Of a stretch of DNA of 64,000 nucleotides, positions 18,401 through 25,935 are shown in pieces (position 1 is the stretch's first letter; every line of letters starts with the position of its first letter). This stretch comes from DALYJJ01 sp031969915 (GTDB lineage: Bacteria; Acidobacteriota; Terriglobia; Bryobacterales; Bryobacteraceae). Both the position numbers and the translations under genes were made by a program. The notes beneath the pieces are model-generated. The model saw nothing but the letters and a program-made list of their open reading frames with translations. It did not search any database and was not told the DNA's origin. Location: the NCBI GenBank assembly GCA_031969915.1, contig DALYJJ010000009.1, positions 1 to 64,000 of the forward strand, written 5' to 3'.

Positions 18401-18893
18401 GGACACCCGGCTTCAAAAGCGCCAGGAACAGCGGGTTGCGACCGTTCAGCGTCAGGTTCTGGATCTGCGTCTGTTCCACCGTCTTGCCGACCGTGGCCGT
18501 CTCCGTGTTGAGCGCGGCGACGTTCGCTTCTACGTTGACGACTTCCGTCAACTGACCGACCGTGAGATCGGCGTTCACCTGCAGCGGAATCGCCGCCTCC
18601 AGCTTGTTGCGTGTCTTGCTGAACGTCTTGAAGCCGGCCAACTCCACGCTCACCGTGTAGTAGCCGGGCGCGATGTTGGTGACGGTATAAAAACCGGATT
18701 CGTTCGTGGTGGTCGTGCGCTCAAAGTTGGTGCCTTCATTCTTGACCGTGACTTTGGCGTTGGCAACCGCAGCTCCGCTCGGATCTTTCACCAAGCCGGA
18801 GATGTTCGAATTGTCAGATTGTGCAAAGGCCGATACTGCCAGGACGAGCAGTAGCGCACTGAAGGCTGCTGCTCGACGGAGAGCCTGAGACAT
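15435..18893 (-). CDS. Oar-like TonB-dependent receptor with carboxypeptidase-regulatory domain
   Basis: This 1152-residue paralogue of the receptor at 11008-14607 has the same layout. A signal peptide (ALLLVLAVSAFAQ) precedes a regulatory beta-sandwich (ISGLVKDPSGAAVANAKVTV, about 30-110), a plug-like region (GGFAMNGGRSQDSLITFDG) and a large barrel that ends in LQLSLRYQF. AGGAGA is well placed upstream of the ATG at 18893. The two receptors are clearly diverged in sequence, so this is an old duplication or two independent members of an expanded family. Ligand is unknown. Confidence 0.9.
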   Translation of the reverse strand: MSQALRRAAAFSALLLVLAVSAFAQSDNSNISGLVKDPSGAAVANAKVTVKNEGTNFERTTTTNESGFYTVTNIAPGYYTVSVELAGFKTFSKTRNKLEAAIPLQVNADLTVGQLTEVVNVEANVAALNTETATVGKTVEQTQIQNLTLNGRNPLFLALLKPGVRGGALSGFSFGLTSGGFAMNGGRSQDSLITFDGAVGIRTRANGTSIGTADLDTVQEVQILSANYQAEYGRSAAGQIRMVTKSGGRDFHGSLYEYFRNSQLDANSWVRNQSAATNFVAPFRFNQFGYNINGPVTIPKVFNRNREKLFFLWSQEWVRFRREDTSIQRVPTLAMRQGNFSELLGPNLYYATPQTIIDPSTGSAFPNNVIPTAQQSPNGMAFLRTYPQPNGLYAGNANFLQVRPNPQNQRKDNISLDFNPTQNQVFRFRHSRYEWTSLDSFRGGFDFAITDWSRPNRTASLGHTWTLSPTMINEFLVAASVDRVYIGVDRTGERYLRSRSGINYPYLFSEPKEINDKIPTIQIPTLTTIDGGPYPAQSTGPIYQVSNNFTKIAGNHTFKFGGLWEKSGQNDFDQINVTGVPGGTNNQNGRFVFDDVRPGGAPGTRVGLANVAMGLFSTYAEIGPRSYTPYRGQMFEFFGQDSWRVSERLKLELGFRSTWQNGYYKSLWGNMAYFSPAAYSTSNAAVIDRATGNILSGDRFNGVRIPGSSFPEAGRARVPAIASGQFDRLLDGGNAFPSENQFDIMPRLGLAYSITGKDVLRAGVGGFISRPGVYDSVFLGGNPPFQPMASVTNGNADNPGGASRVAFPQFFMTIDPAYRIPRSYNWNISYQRQLFSDTTVEVAYVGTTGNYLARERDLNQLPTGTTFRPENLADASRGIPRADVNFLRPFRGFANIPMLEHSGRSEYNALQVEVNRRFSKGLLYGFAYTWSKSMDNNSGPRDGFIDAYNQGLNWGKSGFDTRHVAVVNFVWEMPFFRNTNSKATRFALGGWQLSGVTQFQTGTPFTIGRGDDYLGIGSTNFKPWNLNGTTTVEKRFANQNANRNYTGITDFWFNPRPGGSAFASIPANGTFPNQNRNSLDFHNPGFQNWNLAAFKSFRVRESQFVQFRFEAFNWVNHPNWGGVNSDPLAATFGMVTGRSSQRELQLSLRYQF

Positions 18894-19030
18894 GTGTTTC
18901 TCCTAAGGAAATTCGACTTAACTAACCGCGCGTCCCCTTGAGATATGAAGACGCGAAAGTACCCTTCAAAGCTTGCTTGCTAGTCTATCAAGAACGGAGC
19001 CCTGTTGTCAGTGGGGGTCTACCGGGAAGT

Positions 19031-20200
19031 ATGGTTAAAGGAATGTTTCGTTTTCGCAGCCAGCGCACCGCGCCGTTCACCGAGTCCGTGATTCGCGAGA
19101 TGACGCGACACGCCGTGCACCACAAAGCGGTGAATCTGGCTCAGGGATTCCCGGACTTCCCCGCTCCCGCCGTGCTGAAAGAAGCCGCCGCGGAGGCGCT
19201 GCGCGAGGACGTGAACCAATACGCGATCACCTGGGGCGCGAAGCCCCTGCGCGACGCCATCGCCGCCAAGTACGCCCGCTGCTACGGTCTCGACTACGAC
19301 CCCGAGCGCGAGATCACGGTTTGCTGCGGGTCCACGGAGGGCATGATCGCCTCGCTCCTGGCCGTCGCCAATCCGGGCGACGAGATCGTGGTCTTCGAAC
19401 CGTTCTACGAGAACTACCGCCCGGACGCGCTGCTCAGCGGCGCGGTCTCAAAACTCGTCCCGCTCCGCGCGCCGGACTGGACCTTCGATCCGGACGAACT
19501 GCGGGCGGCGTTTTCTCCGCGGACCAAAGCGATCATCGTCAACACGCCAAACAACCCGACCGGCCGCGTCTTCACACGCGACGAACTGGAGGTCATCGCC
19601 CGGCTGTGCCAGGAGTTCGACTGCCTGGCCATCACCGACGAGATCTACGAGCACATCGTGTACGACGGCGCGCGCCACATCCCGATGGCGGCGCTTCCGG
19701 GCATGCGCGAGCGCACGATCACGATTAACAGCATGAGCAAGACCTACTCCGTCACCGGCTGGCGCGTGGGTTGGGTGCTGGCGCCGCCGGAGATCAGCGC
19801 GGTCGTCCGCAAGGTGCACGACTTCCTGACCGTGGGCGCGGCGGCGCCGCTGCAGCAAGCCGGCGTCGCGGCGCTGCAAATGCCGGACGACTACTATGCG
19901 GACCTGGCCGCGAAGTACACCGCGCGCCGCGATCTGTTGTTGCGGATCTTGACGCAGGCGGGATTTCGCCCTTCGAAACCCGCCGGCGCGTATTACATCC
20001 TGTGCGACATCGCGGACTTCGGCTTCCCGGACGACGTCACATTCGCCAAGCATCTCATCGAAACCGCGGGCGTCGCCGCCGTGCCCGGTTCAAGCTTCTT
20101 CGATCCGCCGGAGCGCGGCTCGCGGATCATCCGCTTCTGTTTCTGCAAACGGGAAGAGACGCTGGAGGAAGCCGGACGGCGGTTGGCGGGCCTGCGTTGA
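19031..20200 (+). CDS. PLP-dependent class I/II aminotransferase
   Basis: This fold-type I aminotransferase of about 389 residues is closest in appearance to the methionine/kynurenine/aspartate branch. Visible motifs are NLAQGFPDFPAP, QYAITWGAKPLRDAIA, the NTPNNPTGRVF substrate loop, ITDEIYEHIVYD (Asp/Tyr contact PLP) and the Schiff-base lysine in NSMSKTYSVTGWRVGW. The open frame extends to 18938, but the family alignment begins near MFRFRSQRTAPFTES, so ATG 19031 (or 19043) is preferred. It stands alone, divergent from the receptor and convergent with the amidase. Exact substrate cannot be told. Confidence 0.88.
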   Translation: MVKGMFRFRSQRTAPFTESVIREMTRHAVHHKAVNLAQGFPDFPAPAVLKEAAAEALREDVNQYAITWGAKPLRDAIAAKYARCYGLDYDPEREITVCCGSTEGMIASLLAVANPGDEIVVFEPFYENYRPDALLSGAVSKLVPLRAPDWTFDPDELRAAFSPRTKAIIVNTPNNPTGRVFTRDELEVIARLCQEFDCLAITDEIYEHIVYDGARHIPMAALPGMRERTITINSMSKTYSVTGWRVGWVLAPPEISAVVRKVHDFLTVGAAAPLQQAGVAALQMPDDYYADLAAKYTARRDLLLRILTQAGFRPSKPAGAYYILCDIADFGFPDDVTFAKHLIETAGVAAVPGSSFFDPPERGSRIIRFCFCKREETLEEAGRRLAGLR

Positions 20201-20203
20201 CCG

Positions 20204-21628
20204 CTACAACTCCGGCCGCCGCCTGTGAAAATCGGTGCGCCGTTGAAACTCCATGCCGATCGCGATGAGGTTGCTCTCCGAAAACGGACGCCCCACCAAC
20301 TGAATCGCCACCGGCATCCCCTCGGCGAAACCGCATGGCAGCGAGAGGGCCGGTAAGCCCGCCAGGTTGCCCGCCGGGATCAGGCGGGAGAAGCCCGCTT
20401 CCTTCGGCAGTTCGCGCTGCGGCGGGCGATCGAGCGGATCGCTGACCTTCGACGCGATGTTGGTGCGCGCGGGTGCGGCGATGACATCCACCTTGCTGAA
20501 GATCAGGCGGAACGCGTCCTGCACTTCGGTGCGGATGCGCATGGCCTTGAGGTAGTCCTTGGCCTTGATTTCGAGGCCCGCCCGGAGACCCGCGATTTGC
20601 TTCGCGTCGGCGAGTTCCTCCACCTTGCCGCTGGCCATCAGCGGTTCGAAGATGGAAGCCGCTTCGGCGGCGATGATGGTGCTCGTGACGGGGCCATAGG
20701 GCAGTTCCGGCAGTTTCGCATCCACCAGCGGAAGACCCATCTCCTTCAACACGCCGAGCGCTTTCCGCAAGGGCTCGCGCATCGCCGGTTCGGGCCACTC
20801 GTCGAAATCCACCGCGGCGAAGCCGGTCTTGAGGTCTTCGAACTTCCGCCAGAACTTCGGCGAGTGGAAGTACGACTTGCGTGCCGACGCGGGGTCCGCC
20901 GGATCGCTCCCCGCGATGGTTTGCAGCACCAGCGAACAATCCTCAGCCGACCGGCACATGGGCCCGATCTTGTCCATGGTCCAGGAGAGCGCCATCGCGC
21001 CCGCGCGGCTGACCAGTCCATAGGTGGGCCGAAGCCCAGTGATGCCGCAGTAGGCGCTGGGAGTGAGGATCGAGCCCGAGGTTTCCGAGCCGAGGGCGAA
21101 GGCGACCAGTCCGGCGGCCACCGCCGAACCCGATCCGCTCGATGACCCGCCCGACCATCGCGAGCGGTCCCACGGATTCAACCCTGGTCCCGTCAGCGAC
21201 GCCGCGGCGTAGCGGTACGACGGCCCGCCCGCCAACTCGACCATCGCCAGTTTGCTGGTGAGGACGGCGTTCGCTTTCTTCAGGCGCTTGATCACCGACG
21301 CGTCGCTTTCGAGGACCTGGCCCGCGTAAGGCTTCGCGCCCCATGTCGTGGGATGGCCGCGCAGCGCGAGCAGGTCTTTCACGCCGCACGGAATGCCCTG
21401 GAGCGGGCCGCGTTGCCGGTCGCGGCTGAGGTCGTCGTCGACGTCCTTGGCCTGCTTCACGGCGTCTTCCCGCAGCAGAAGAGCCAGCGCGTTGAAGCGC
21501 GGCCCCAGTTTCTCCATGCGATCGAGAAACGCGCGCGTGAGTTCAACGCAGGAAAACTGCTTGGCGCGCAGCCCCGCGCCCAGTTCGGTGATCGTCGCGA
21601 AGAAGACGTCGTTGGTGATGCCTGGCAT
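20204..21628 (-). CDS. amidase signature family protein (GatA-like)
   Basis: This 474-residue amidase-signature enzyme has the catalytic Lys84 in PCGVKDLLALRG, the Ser/Gly loop at 160-168 (GGSSSGSGS) carrying the cis-Ser, and the nucleophile Ser186 in GSETSGSILTP. It hydrolyses an amide bond, but the substrate is not evident. It lacks a signal peptide. The gene just upstream (4 bases away) encodes only a Tat signal and a short tail, so the two may act together. No GatB or GatC is present, which argues against a tRNA amidotransferase. The start at 21628 fits this spacing better than 21652. Confidence 0.88.
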   Translation of the reverse strand: MPGITNDVFFATITELGAGLRAKQFSCVELTRAFLDRMEKLGPRFNALALLLREDAVKQAKDVDDDLSRDRQRGPLQGIPCGVKDLLALRGHPTTWGAKPYAGQVLESDASVIKRLKKANAVLTSKLAMVELAGGPSYRYAAASLTGPGLNPWDRSRWSGGSSSGSGSAVAAGLVAFALGSETSGSILTPSAYCGITGLRPTYGLVSRAGAMALSWTMDKIGPMCRSAEDCSLVLQTIAGSDPADPASARKSYFHSPKFWRKFEDLKTGFAAVDFDEWPEPAMREPLRKALGVLKEMGLPLVDAKLPELPYGPVTSTIIAAEAASIFEPLMASGKVEELADAKQIAGLRAGLEIKAKDYLKAMRIRTEVQDAFRLIFSKVDVIAAPARTNIASKVSDPLDRPPQRELPKEAGFSRLIPAGNLAGLPALSLPCGFAEGMPVAIQLVGRPFSESNLIAIGMEFQRRTDFHRRRPEL

Positions 21629-21632
21629 GGCG

Positions 21633-21836
21633 CTACAGTGCGCGAAACACAAACGCCGGTTCGGTGGCGATCGCCACTTCGTATTTCAGAAGCGCGTCGG
21701 CATTGCGAGCGAACAACTCGCGCGCCGCGGCCAGCTCGTCGTTCGCCGCCGGCGCGGGCGTCTGCCCCTGCGCCGGCGCAGCCGCGGGCGCCGCCGCGAT
21801 CAATGCCAGAGCCGCTTCCCGCCGCGTGAATTTCAT
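21633..21836 (-). CDS. 67-residue Tat-signal protein between aroDE and the amidase gene
   Basis: This tiny protein begins with a twin-arginine motif (FTRREAALALIAAAPAAA). It ends in a 40-residue mature part with a conserved-looking finish (ATEPAFVFRAL). Its ATG overlaps the aroDE stop (ATGA) and its stop is 4 bases from the amidase start, so all three genes should be translationally coupled. It may be an export or targeting partner of the amidase, or the relic of an amidase N-terminus; both are inference. No known family is recognised. Confidence 0.6.
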   Translation of the reverse strand: MKFTRREAALALIAAAPAAAPAQGQTPAPAANDELAAARELFARNADALLKYEVAIATEPAFVFRAL

Positions 21837-23353
21837 TTTGCCGCCTCCGTCTCGTGGCTCAGGGCCTCCATGGCCACTTTCTCCATGACGCTGCGCGGCG
21901 CGCTCTCGCCGGTCCACAACTCGAACTGCTGCGCCGCCTGCTCCAGGAACATCTCCAGTCCGCGCACCACCGTCTTCTTCTGTTCCACGGCGCGCCTGAT
22001 GAGCAGCGTCTCAAGCGGATTGTAGACCATGTCGAAGACCACGTCGGCGGGAATGCGGTCGTCGAAGTAACACTGGTTGGCGTGCGGGTACATGCCGATC
22101 GGCGTGGCATGCACCAGGACGTCGAAGCGATGCGAGTTGATCTGCTCGCGGAGCAGCGCCTCCCCTCCGCACGCTTTCGCGAGCGCGCGCACACGGTCCG
22201 GGTTGCGCCCGACGATCGAGAGCCGTGCGCCCGCATCGGCCAGCGCGAACGCCGCGCTGCGAGCGGCGCCTCCGTTTCCCACCAGCAGCACCGTCGCATT
22301 CGCCAGCCGGAGGAGCTTGCCGAGCGGCCCGGTCACGGCCTTGGCGTCGGTGTTCGTGCCGCGCCACTTGCCGGCCTTCTTCCAGACCGTGTTGACCGCG
22401 CCGATGCGCCGCGAGATCGGGTCGACGATATCGAGATACCGGAGGATCTTCTGCTTGTGCGGGATGGTGACACTGAAGCCGGCCAGCGGGAGGTTGTCGG
22501 CCAGAACGAACAGGTCCTTCAAGTGGCCCCCGTGCACGAGCCACGGTAGATAGACGGCGTCGATGCGGCGCGCCTGAAACGCGCGATTGTGAACGGCCGG
22601 CGATATGGAGTGCCGCACCGGATCCGCCACCACGCCGTAGATCTTCGCGGCCTTTGAGAACTTGTCGATGCGATAGAGCCCGCGCAGCATCTTGGAGCAG
22701 ACCTGACCCGCGGCGGTCCCTTCGGCCGCCATGGGAGCCGCGTAGGTGTAGAGGCCGCCGAAAGCGGGCGACAAGACCCGTGAAGGGAAGCCCGTCTCCC
22801 CCATCGCGAGCACCACCAGGGGCGTCCGCGGGTGGCTCCGCGCCAGGCTCAAGACGCGCCAGTTGTCGGATGGCTTGCGCGCCGTGGTGACGATCTTGTA
22901 GGCGTCGGCGTTGATCTTCGACATCCGCCGCCAGACGGTCTCCACGGCGGTGGTGCCTTCGAAGTTGTGGTAGGAGAGCACCAGGAAGGCCTTGCCGCGC
23001 AGTGCATCCAACCGCCCGCCGGCGTTCTCCGCGCTTTCGATCTCAATGTCCACCGCGCGCGCCCCGGCCGCCGCCGCAGTCTCGAGGATCCGGATTTCCT
23101 CTTCAACGCTGCCGTTGAACTTGCCCTGATTTTGATGCCGCCGGCAGGTGGCCAGCACCCAGGCGTCGGGGTAATCCGCAAGAAAGAGGCGAATCGCGTC
23201 GATCCCCGCCTCGGGCGTGGGAAGGTAGTCGAGCCGGAACTCCACGAAGCGCTCGCCGTTCTCCATCTCGCGCCGGGCCGCCTCCAGCAGCCGTTCCACC
23301 GTCGGGAACCCGAGTGCGATGCAGATAGAAGGCGGAGTGCTTCGGTGCGGCAT
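21833..23353 (-). CDS. aroDE: fused type I 3-dehydroquinate dehydratase / shikimate dehydrogenase
   Basis: This 506-residue fusion carries out two consecutive shikimate-pathway steps. Residues 1-225 form the class I dehydratase with catalytic His129 (LSYHNFEGT) and Schiff-base Lys153 (AYKIVTTA). Residues 235-500 form shikimate dehydrogenase with DPVRHSISPAVHN, Lys300 (TIPHK), Asp336 (GTNTDA) and the NADP loop GNGGAARS (359-366). This arrangement is like the plant enzyme and the chlamydial and planctomycete fusions. It is followed with overlap by the Tat peptide gene. Confidence 0.95.
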   Translation of the reverse strand: MPHRSTPPSICIALGFPTVERLLEAARREMENGERFVEFRLDYLPTPEAGIDAIRLFLADYPDAWVLATCRRHQNQGKFNGSVEEEIRILETAAAAGARAVDIEIESAENAGGRLDALRGKAFLVLSYHNFEGTTAVETVWRRMSKINADAYKIVTTARKPSDNWRVLSLARSHPRTPLVVLAMGETGFPSRVLSPAFGGLYTYAAPMAAEGTAAGQVCSKMLRGLYRIDKFSKAAKIYGVVADPVRHSISPAVHNRAFQARRIDAVYLPWLVHGGHLKDLFVLADNLPLAGFSVTIPHKQKILRYLDIVDPISRRIGAVNTVWKKAGKWRGTNTDAKAVTGPLGKLLRLANATVLLVGNGGAARSAAFALADAGARLSIVGRNPDRVRALAKACGGEALLREQINSHRFDVLVHATPIGMYPHANQCYFDDRIPADVVFDMVYNPLETLLIRRAVEQKKTVVRGLEMFLEQAAQQFELWTGESAPRSVMEKVAMEALSHETEAAK

Positions 23354-23380
23354 AATTGTGCGTCGGGACCGGCCGCCGGC

Positions 23381-24127
23381 TCACTCGCCGATTTTCTGTG
23401 TCTCCGCGGCCAAGCGAGCCAGGTGTGCTTTCCACTCGTCGAGAATGTGAGCCGTTTGAGTGGCGCCGATCCGGGTGCAGCCCACATTGTACACTTCCAG
23501 GGCAGCCTCCAGTGTGCGCACTCCGCCTGCCGCCTTCACGCCCACTTCAGGAACGCAGAAGCGCCGCATCAGCTTCAGGTCCTCGATCGTGTAGCCGCCT
23601 TCGGCGTAGGCCGTTGCCGTCTTCACGAAATCCACTTCCGACCGGTTGCAGATCTTGCAGGCGATGACCTTCATATCCTCGCCGAGGAAGGCGTTTTCGA
23701 AAACGACCTTGAGAATCGCGCCTTCGCCATGGCAGGCCTGGGCCGCCTGGTAGATTTCCATCTCCACGTATTGGAACTGGCGCGACACCATCTTGCCGAT
23801 GTTGAGAACCATGTCGATCTCGCGGGCGCCGCGGCGCAGAAGATCGCGGATCTCAAAAAGCTTCGCGGGTGTCGTCGTCGAGCCGTGGGGGAAGCCGGCC
23901 ACCGAACCCACTCTCACGTCCGAACCTTTCGTCCACTGCACCGCGAGATCGACATCCGAAGGCCGCACCGTTACGCTCGCGACACCGTATGCGCGCGCCA
24001 GGCGGCAGCCCTCTTCCACCTGGGCTTCCGTCAACTCCGGACGGACCAGCGAGTGATCGATCAGCTTGGCCAGGGATTCGTACGTGGCGAGCGGCGGAGG
24101 ACCTTCCGCCGGTTGAGGAGGGATCAT
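23381..24127 (-). CDS. deoC: deoxyribose-phosphate aldolase
   Basis: This 248-residue class I aldolase cleaves 2-deoxyribose 5-phosphate to acetaldehyde and glyceraldehyde 3-phosphate. Key residues are Asp105 (EIDMVLNIG), the Schiff-base Lys169 (DFVKTATAY) and Lys198 (VGVKAAGGVRT). The loop after the Schiff-base lysine reads KTATAY where KTSTGF or KTSTGK is usual, a mild deviation. It follows cpoB by 11 bases and precedes aroDE by 27, so the run probably forms one transcript with cpoB. Confidence 0.92.
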   Translation of the reverse strand: MIPPQPAEGPPPLATYESLAKLIDHSLVRPELTEAQVEEGCRLARAYGVASVTVRPSDVDLAVQWTKGSDVRVGSVAGFPHGSTTTPAKLFEIRDLLRRGAREIDMVLNIGKMVSRQFQYVEMEIYQAAQACHGEGAILKVVFENAFLGEDMKVIACKICNRSEVDFVKTATAYAEGGYTIEDLKLMRRFCVPEVGVKAAGGVRTLEAALEVYNVGCTRIGATQTAHILDEWKAHLARLAAETQKIGE

Positions 24128-24138
24128 CGAAAACCAGT

Positions 24139-25029
24139 CTACTTCTTGCGGCGGACAGGGGCGGGCGCCGCGGCGCTCAGCCCCATTTTCTTCAACTCCG
24201 CCCGCGCCTTTTGCGACAGCTCGCCGGCCGGAGACTTCGCGATCAGTTCGCGGAACTCCTGCGCGGCGGCGGTCCGCTGCCCGCCCTTGAGCAGCGCCAT
24301 TCCCTTCATGTACTGCGCGTCCTGTGTCTTGTTGTTCTCCGGGTATTTTTCGAGCACCAGGTCGAAATTGGTGCGCGCCGCGTCCCAGTCCTCGCGGTTG
24401 TAATAGATCATGCCCACGTAATACTGCGCGTTGGCCGCCAGGTCGGTGCTGCCGTAATAGCGGAGATAGTCGCTGAACTCGGCCATGGCAATATCGAACT
24501 TGCCGCTCTGGTAGTCGCGCAGCGCGTCTTTGTAGAGCGTGTCGGCGGACATGCCCGGAGGCGGCGTGTTGGCGCCCGCCTGGGGAACTGTGCCGGGCGG
24601 CGGCGCGGCGGGCGTGGGCAGGGTGGTCACCGCGTTCTTCACGTCGGTGAGTTGAGCCTGCAACTTCGACATGCGCGAGTTCAAGTCGGCGATCGATTCC
24701 TTGACGAAGCGGAACTCTTCCGCCATCTGGTCCACCTTGGTCCCGACGTTCGCGATCGGCCCGGTAAGCCCGCGCTCCTGCTGCGACATCCGGTCGCGCA
24801 GCCCGCTCTCGAGCACCGCCACCGCGGTGTTCGACTTGTTGATGCGGTCGAGAGACTGCTCCATCAGCACAGTCAGCGCCGCCATCTTCTCATCGATTGC
24901 GCGTTGCAGCGTGCGCACCTGGTCCTGCAGCAGGGCAACGTCGCGCTGCAGCTCGATGACCTCTTTCTTCTGGCCGAACGCAAGCGGCGCCGCCAACAAC
25001 ACGAGTGGCGCCAGCCGGTTGAGTCTCAT
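24139..25029 (-). CDS. cpoB: cell division coordinator CpoB / YbgF (Tol-Pal associated)
   Basis: This 296-residue periplasmic protein has a signal peptide (RLAPLVLLAAPLAFGQ) and a long coiled coil (about 20-110). A Pro/Ala-rich linker and C-terminal TPR repeats follow (LYKDALRDYQSGKFDIAMAEF, AQYYVGMIYYNREDW, AQYMKGMALLKGG). CpoB links the Tol-Pal machine to septal peptidoglycan synthesis. ATG 25029 has GGGAAGGGA upstream, which decides the start against an upstream in-frame start at 25089. A terminator lies between pal and this gene, so part of its expression may be independent of the tol operon. Confidence 0.88.
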   Translation of the reverse strand: MRLNRLAPLVLLAAPLAFGQKKEVIELQRDVALLQDQVRTLQRAIDEKMAALTVLMEQSLDRINKSNTAVAVLESGLRDRMSQQERGLTGPIANVGTKVDQMAEEFRFVKESIADLNSRMSKLQAQLTDVKNAVTTLPTPAAPPPGTVPQAGANTPPPGMSADTLYKDALRDYQSGKFDIAMAEFSDYLRYYGSTDLAANAQYYVGMIYYNREDWDAARTNFDLVLEKYPENNKTQDAQYMKGMALLKGGQRTAAAQEFRELIAKSPAGELSQKARAELKKMGLSAAAPAPVRRKK

Positions 25030-25050
25030 GAGTTGTCCCTTCCCGAACTG

Positions 25051-25082
25051 AAAAAGGAGGGGCCGGTTCGACGCCGGCCCCT
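25051..25082 (-). terminator. terminator at the end of the tolQRAB-pal operon
   Basis: A perfect 9-bp stem (AGGGGCCGG at 25058-25066, CCGGCCCCT at 25074-25082) is followed on the minus strand by CCTTTTTC. It lies between the pal stop and the cpoB start and probably attenuates read-through. Confidence 0.7.
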
Positions 25083-25097
25083 GCCTCATTTCGTACG

Positions 25098-25880
25098 TTA
25101 CTGCCCGACGACGAAGTGCGCGCGGCGATTCTTCTGCCAGCAGCTTTCGTCGCTCTCAGTGCACTGCGGACGCTCCTTGCCGTAGCTGATGGTTTTCAGA
25201 CGGTCGGCGGGAACTCCAAGTTGCACCAGGAACTCCTTGGCCGCGGCGGCGCGCCGGTCGCCCAGTCCGAGGTTGTACTCGGCCGAGCCGCGCTCGTCGC
25301 AATGGCCCTCGATCTGTATCACCGAACCGGGGAACTCGTTGAAGATGGTCTTCAACGCATCCGCGTTCCGGGTCAGGATCGAGCGCGCGTCTTCGCGAAC
25401 GTCGCTCTTGTCGTAATCAAAGAGCGCATCCTGGACTTCGGTGGCCAGCACCTCGCTGATGCTCCGCTTAGGCTTGGCCACGGGTGGAGGCGGTGGAGGC
25501 GGCGGGGGCGAAGTCACAGTGACGGACGCGGTGGCGCTGGCGCCGCCGCCCGGACCCGTGGCCCGCAGGGTATACGTGGTGGTGCTGGTGGGAAAGACCT
25601 GACGGCTTCCACTTGCCGGCACTGTGCCGATGCCCGGCTCAATGGTCACACTGGTTGCGCCTTCTACGTTCCAGCGCAAAGTTGACGACTGGCCGCGCTC
25701 GATGGTGGACGGTTCCGCGCTGAAGTTCACCACGCGCGCCGGCGCTTCAGCCTTCTTTACCTGGACGGGCTCGGGTGGGGGTGGCGGTGGCGGCGCCGGC
25801 GCGGGCTTCTTGCGGCAGCCGGCGATGAAGAGGATCATGGCGAGTCCCAGTAGGACCGCCGCTATGTTTCGCTTGCTCAT
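25098..25880 (-). CDS. pal: peptidoglycan-associated lipoprotein Pal (OmpA family) with Ig-like insert
   Basis: This 260-residue lipoprotein has lipobox FIAGC (18-22). The C-terminal OmpA domain (about 150-258) carries the peptidoglycan-binding segment EGHCDERGSAEYNLGLGDRR. Between them are two proline tracts (seven Pro at 30-36, nine Pro at 125-133) framing an 85-residue beta-sandwich (NFSAEPSTIERGQSSTLRW) that E. coli Pal lacks. The tracts probably act as rigid spacers and would need EF-P for translation. It is the last gene of the tol operon before the terminator. Confidence 0.92.
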   Translation of the reverse strand: MSKRNIAAVLLGLAMILFIAGCRKKPAPAPPPPPPPEPVQVKKAEAPARVVNFSAEPSTIERGQSSTLRWNVEGATSVTIEPGIGTVPASGSRQVFPTSTTTYTLRATGPGGGASATASVTVTSPPPPPPPPPVAKPKRSISEVLATEVQDALFDYDKSDVREDARSILTRNADALKTIFNEFPGSVIQIEGHCDERGSAEYNLGLGDRRAAAAKEFLVQLGVPADRLKTISYGKERPQCTESDESCWQKNRRAHFVVGQ

Positions 25881-25935
25881 CCTGAACGTCTTGCCTCCTG
25901 CGATATCGAAAAGCTACAACTGCACTAGGAAAAAT

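Noticed and set aside
15543..18854. 1103-codon open frame antisense to the second Oar-like receptor
   Set aside because: Same reason: a mirror of the GC-rich receptor gene, with Arg/Val/Ala-rich translation and no signal or motif.
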